Of a stretch of 13,376 nucleotides of DNA, positions 8,301 through 10,503 are shown in pieces. The translations under genes were made by a program, and so were the position numbers. The notes under the pieces were generated by a model. That model saw only the letters and a program-made list of their open reading frames with translations, searched no databases and was not told the origin of the DNA. The number at the start of each line of letters is the position of its first letter. The stretch's first letter is position 1. Source of the stretch: Baffinella frigidus (taxonomy: Eukaryota; Cryptophyceae; Cryptomonadales; Baffinellaceae); the NCBI GenBank assembly GCA_026770585.1, contig MU647568.1:39125-52500 (forward strand), written 5' to 3'.

Positions 8301-10464
8301 CGCTCTCGGCAGGGAAGTCGGTGGTGCTGCGCGAGATCATCCGACGGCTCCCGCCGACGACCACCTACGTCACTGCCTCCACGGGAGTCGCCGCGTGCAT
8401 CGTACAGGTTTTAAGTTTTAAGTTGACAGACACTTTTAAGTTGACATCCTGGGGGAATCGTCCATGTAAGAGGGGATGATTAGTCGATTGTGTGTAAGAC
8501 GAGCTAGAAAGATTAGTCGATTGTGTGTAAGACGAGCTAGAACCCCGTGCACGCCCCCCCGATGTATGGTAAGAGGGTTCTAGCTCTGTCTCAAAGGCCA
8601 CCTACGTCACTGCCTTCTCGGGAGTCGCCGCATACATCGTCCAGGTGAGCGGGTTCAAGCAACACTTAAAGTTGACATCCTCAAGGAACCCTCTTTTTCG
8701 GAAACCGGTTTTAAGTTGCTACGGGGTTGTTGGTGGTAGGGGTCGGGATTGAAATAAGAGGAATCATCCGAATCTTCTCTCTGATCGAGGCAAGGGGTGT
8801 GGGGTTCTGAGGGATCGGCGGTGAATCGCAGAGAACGACGCTGCCCCAGTTCTCAGGCCTCGAAGTCCAAATAGACTGAAACAGCGCTACTTATCTCCGA
8901 ATAGAATGAGAGAGCACTAGATATTGTCCGACAGAGCTAGGGTCTGATATTGTCTGACAGAGCTATGGGGTTGGCTTCAGGGAATTGGTGCTGCATGAAT
9001 CGTGCCGATAAAAGGGGGCCAGGGAATATGGTGTCAGGATTGATGCGTCGTACAGGTTAATCTCCATATAAGTATTCATTAATTGCTTTTGGGCAACGAA
9101 AATTACTACACGATTTTCTCATAAAAGTAATAGTAGAGCATTTGTGTAGTAAATTTCGTTGCGCCAAAAGCAATTAATTAATACTTTTGTGGAGATGAAG
9201 GTGGGGGGTTTCCCTGATGAAGGTGCGGGGTGTGGGGTTCTGAAGGATCGGCGGTGAATCGCAGGGAACAACGCTGCACCAGTTCTCGGGACTCGGAGTG
9301 ACGACGCCCGTGGACATAGCAAAGGTGCGAACGCCACGAAGGAGCCCTACACCAGTGTTCACGACTGAGAGCCACACCCACTTGAAGGAAGGGAGCACTG
9401 CAGCGGGTTTTAGAGCGCTGTGCAGAGCCCGGCCACCGAAAAATTGGAAAATGGGGAAATTGGAGCCATTTTGTCCACTTTTGAGAAATTTATGGTTCTA
9501 AATTTCTCAAAAGTGGACAAAATGGCTGCATTTTTTTCGATTTTCTATTATTTTCGGTGGCCAACTTCTCTGCACAGCGCTCTAGAACTGACAGGACTCG
9601 GAGTGACGACGCCCGTGGACATTGCCAAGGTGCGAACACCCAAACCTTGAACCCCCAACCCCCCAAAACTCCTTAACCCCCTAACCCTGACCCATAAGCC
9701 GCTACATCAACCGTAAACCGCGACATAAACCGTACAACCCCATAATAAATCGTACAACCCCAAATAAACCGTCAACCCCAAATAAACCATAAACCCGTTT
9801 AATAAATAAATTATGACCCACCATGCAGATGGCGAGCAAGATCGCGCGGTCGGGCGCGAGCGAGCGCTGGCTGAAGTGCAAAGCCCTCATCACCTCTCAC
9901 CCAAAACCTTGAACCCTCATCATCGACTAAACAACCTCAAACCTGAACTCCCTGAACGCCCTCAACCCGCACCCATCACCCCAAACCTCAAACCCCTAAA
10001 TGGACCGTAAACCAAACACCAAACCACGAAATAAACCGTCAAACCATACATGAACAGTAGACCCATTTAATAATGAAAGTATGAACTTAATAAATAAATT
10101 ATGAACCATAACACAGATGGCGAGCAAGATCGCGCGGTCGGGCGCGGGCGAGCGCTGGCGGAAGTGCAAGGCCCTTATCATCGACGAGATCTCGATGGTG
10201 TCAGGGGAGACCATGGACCAACTCGATAAGGTTTGCTGAACCCCGAAAAGTACACTCTAGCCCCGCTCACTCCCCGTCTTCCTTCTCGTAGCCGTAAAAC
10301 GTAAAGAGTAAACCCTAAGTCCTAAACCCTAAACCCTAATCCCGAATCCCTAATCCCTAACCCCTAATCCCTAATCCCTAAACCCTTCATCCTAAGCCCT
10401 CAGCCCTAAGCCCTACACCAGGATGGCAGGATCATCCGCAACCGAATCCCGAATCCCGAAAACC

Positions 10465-10503
<39 letters not shown>

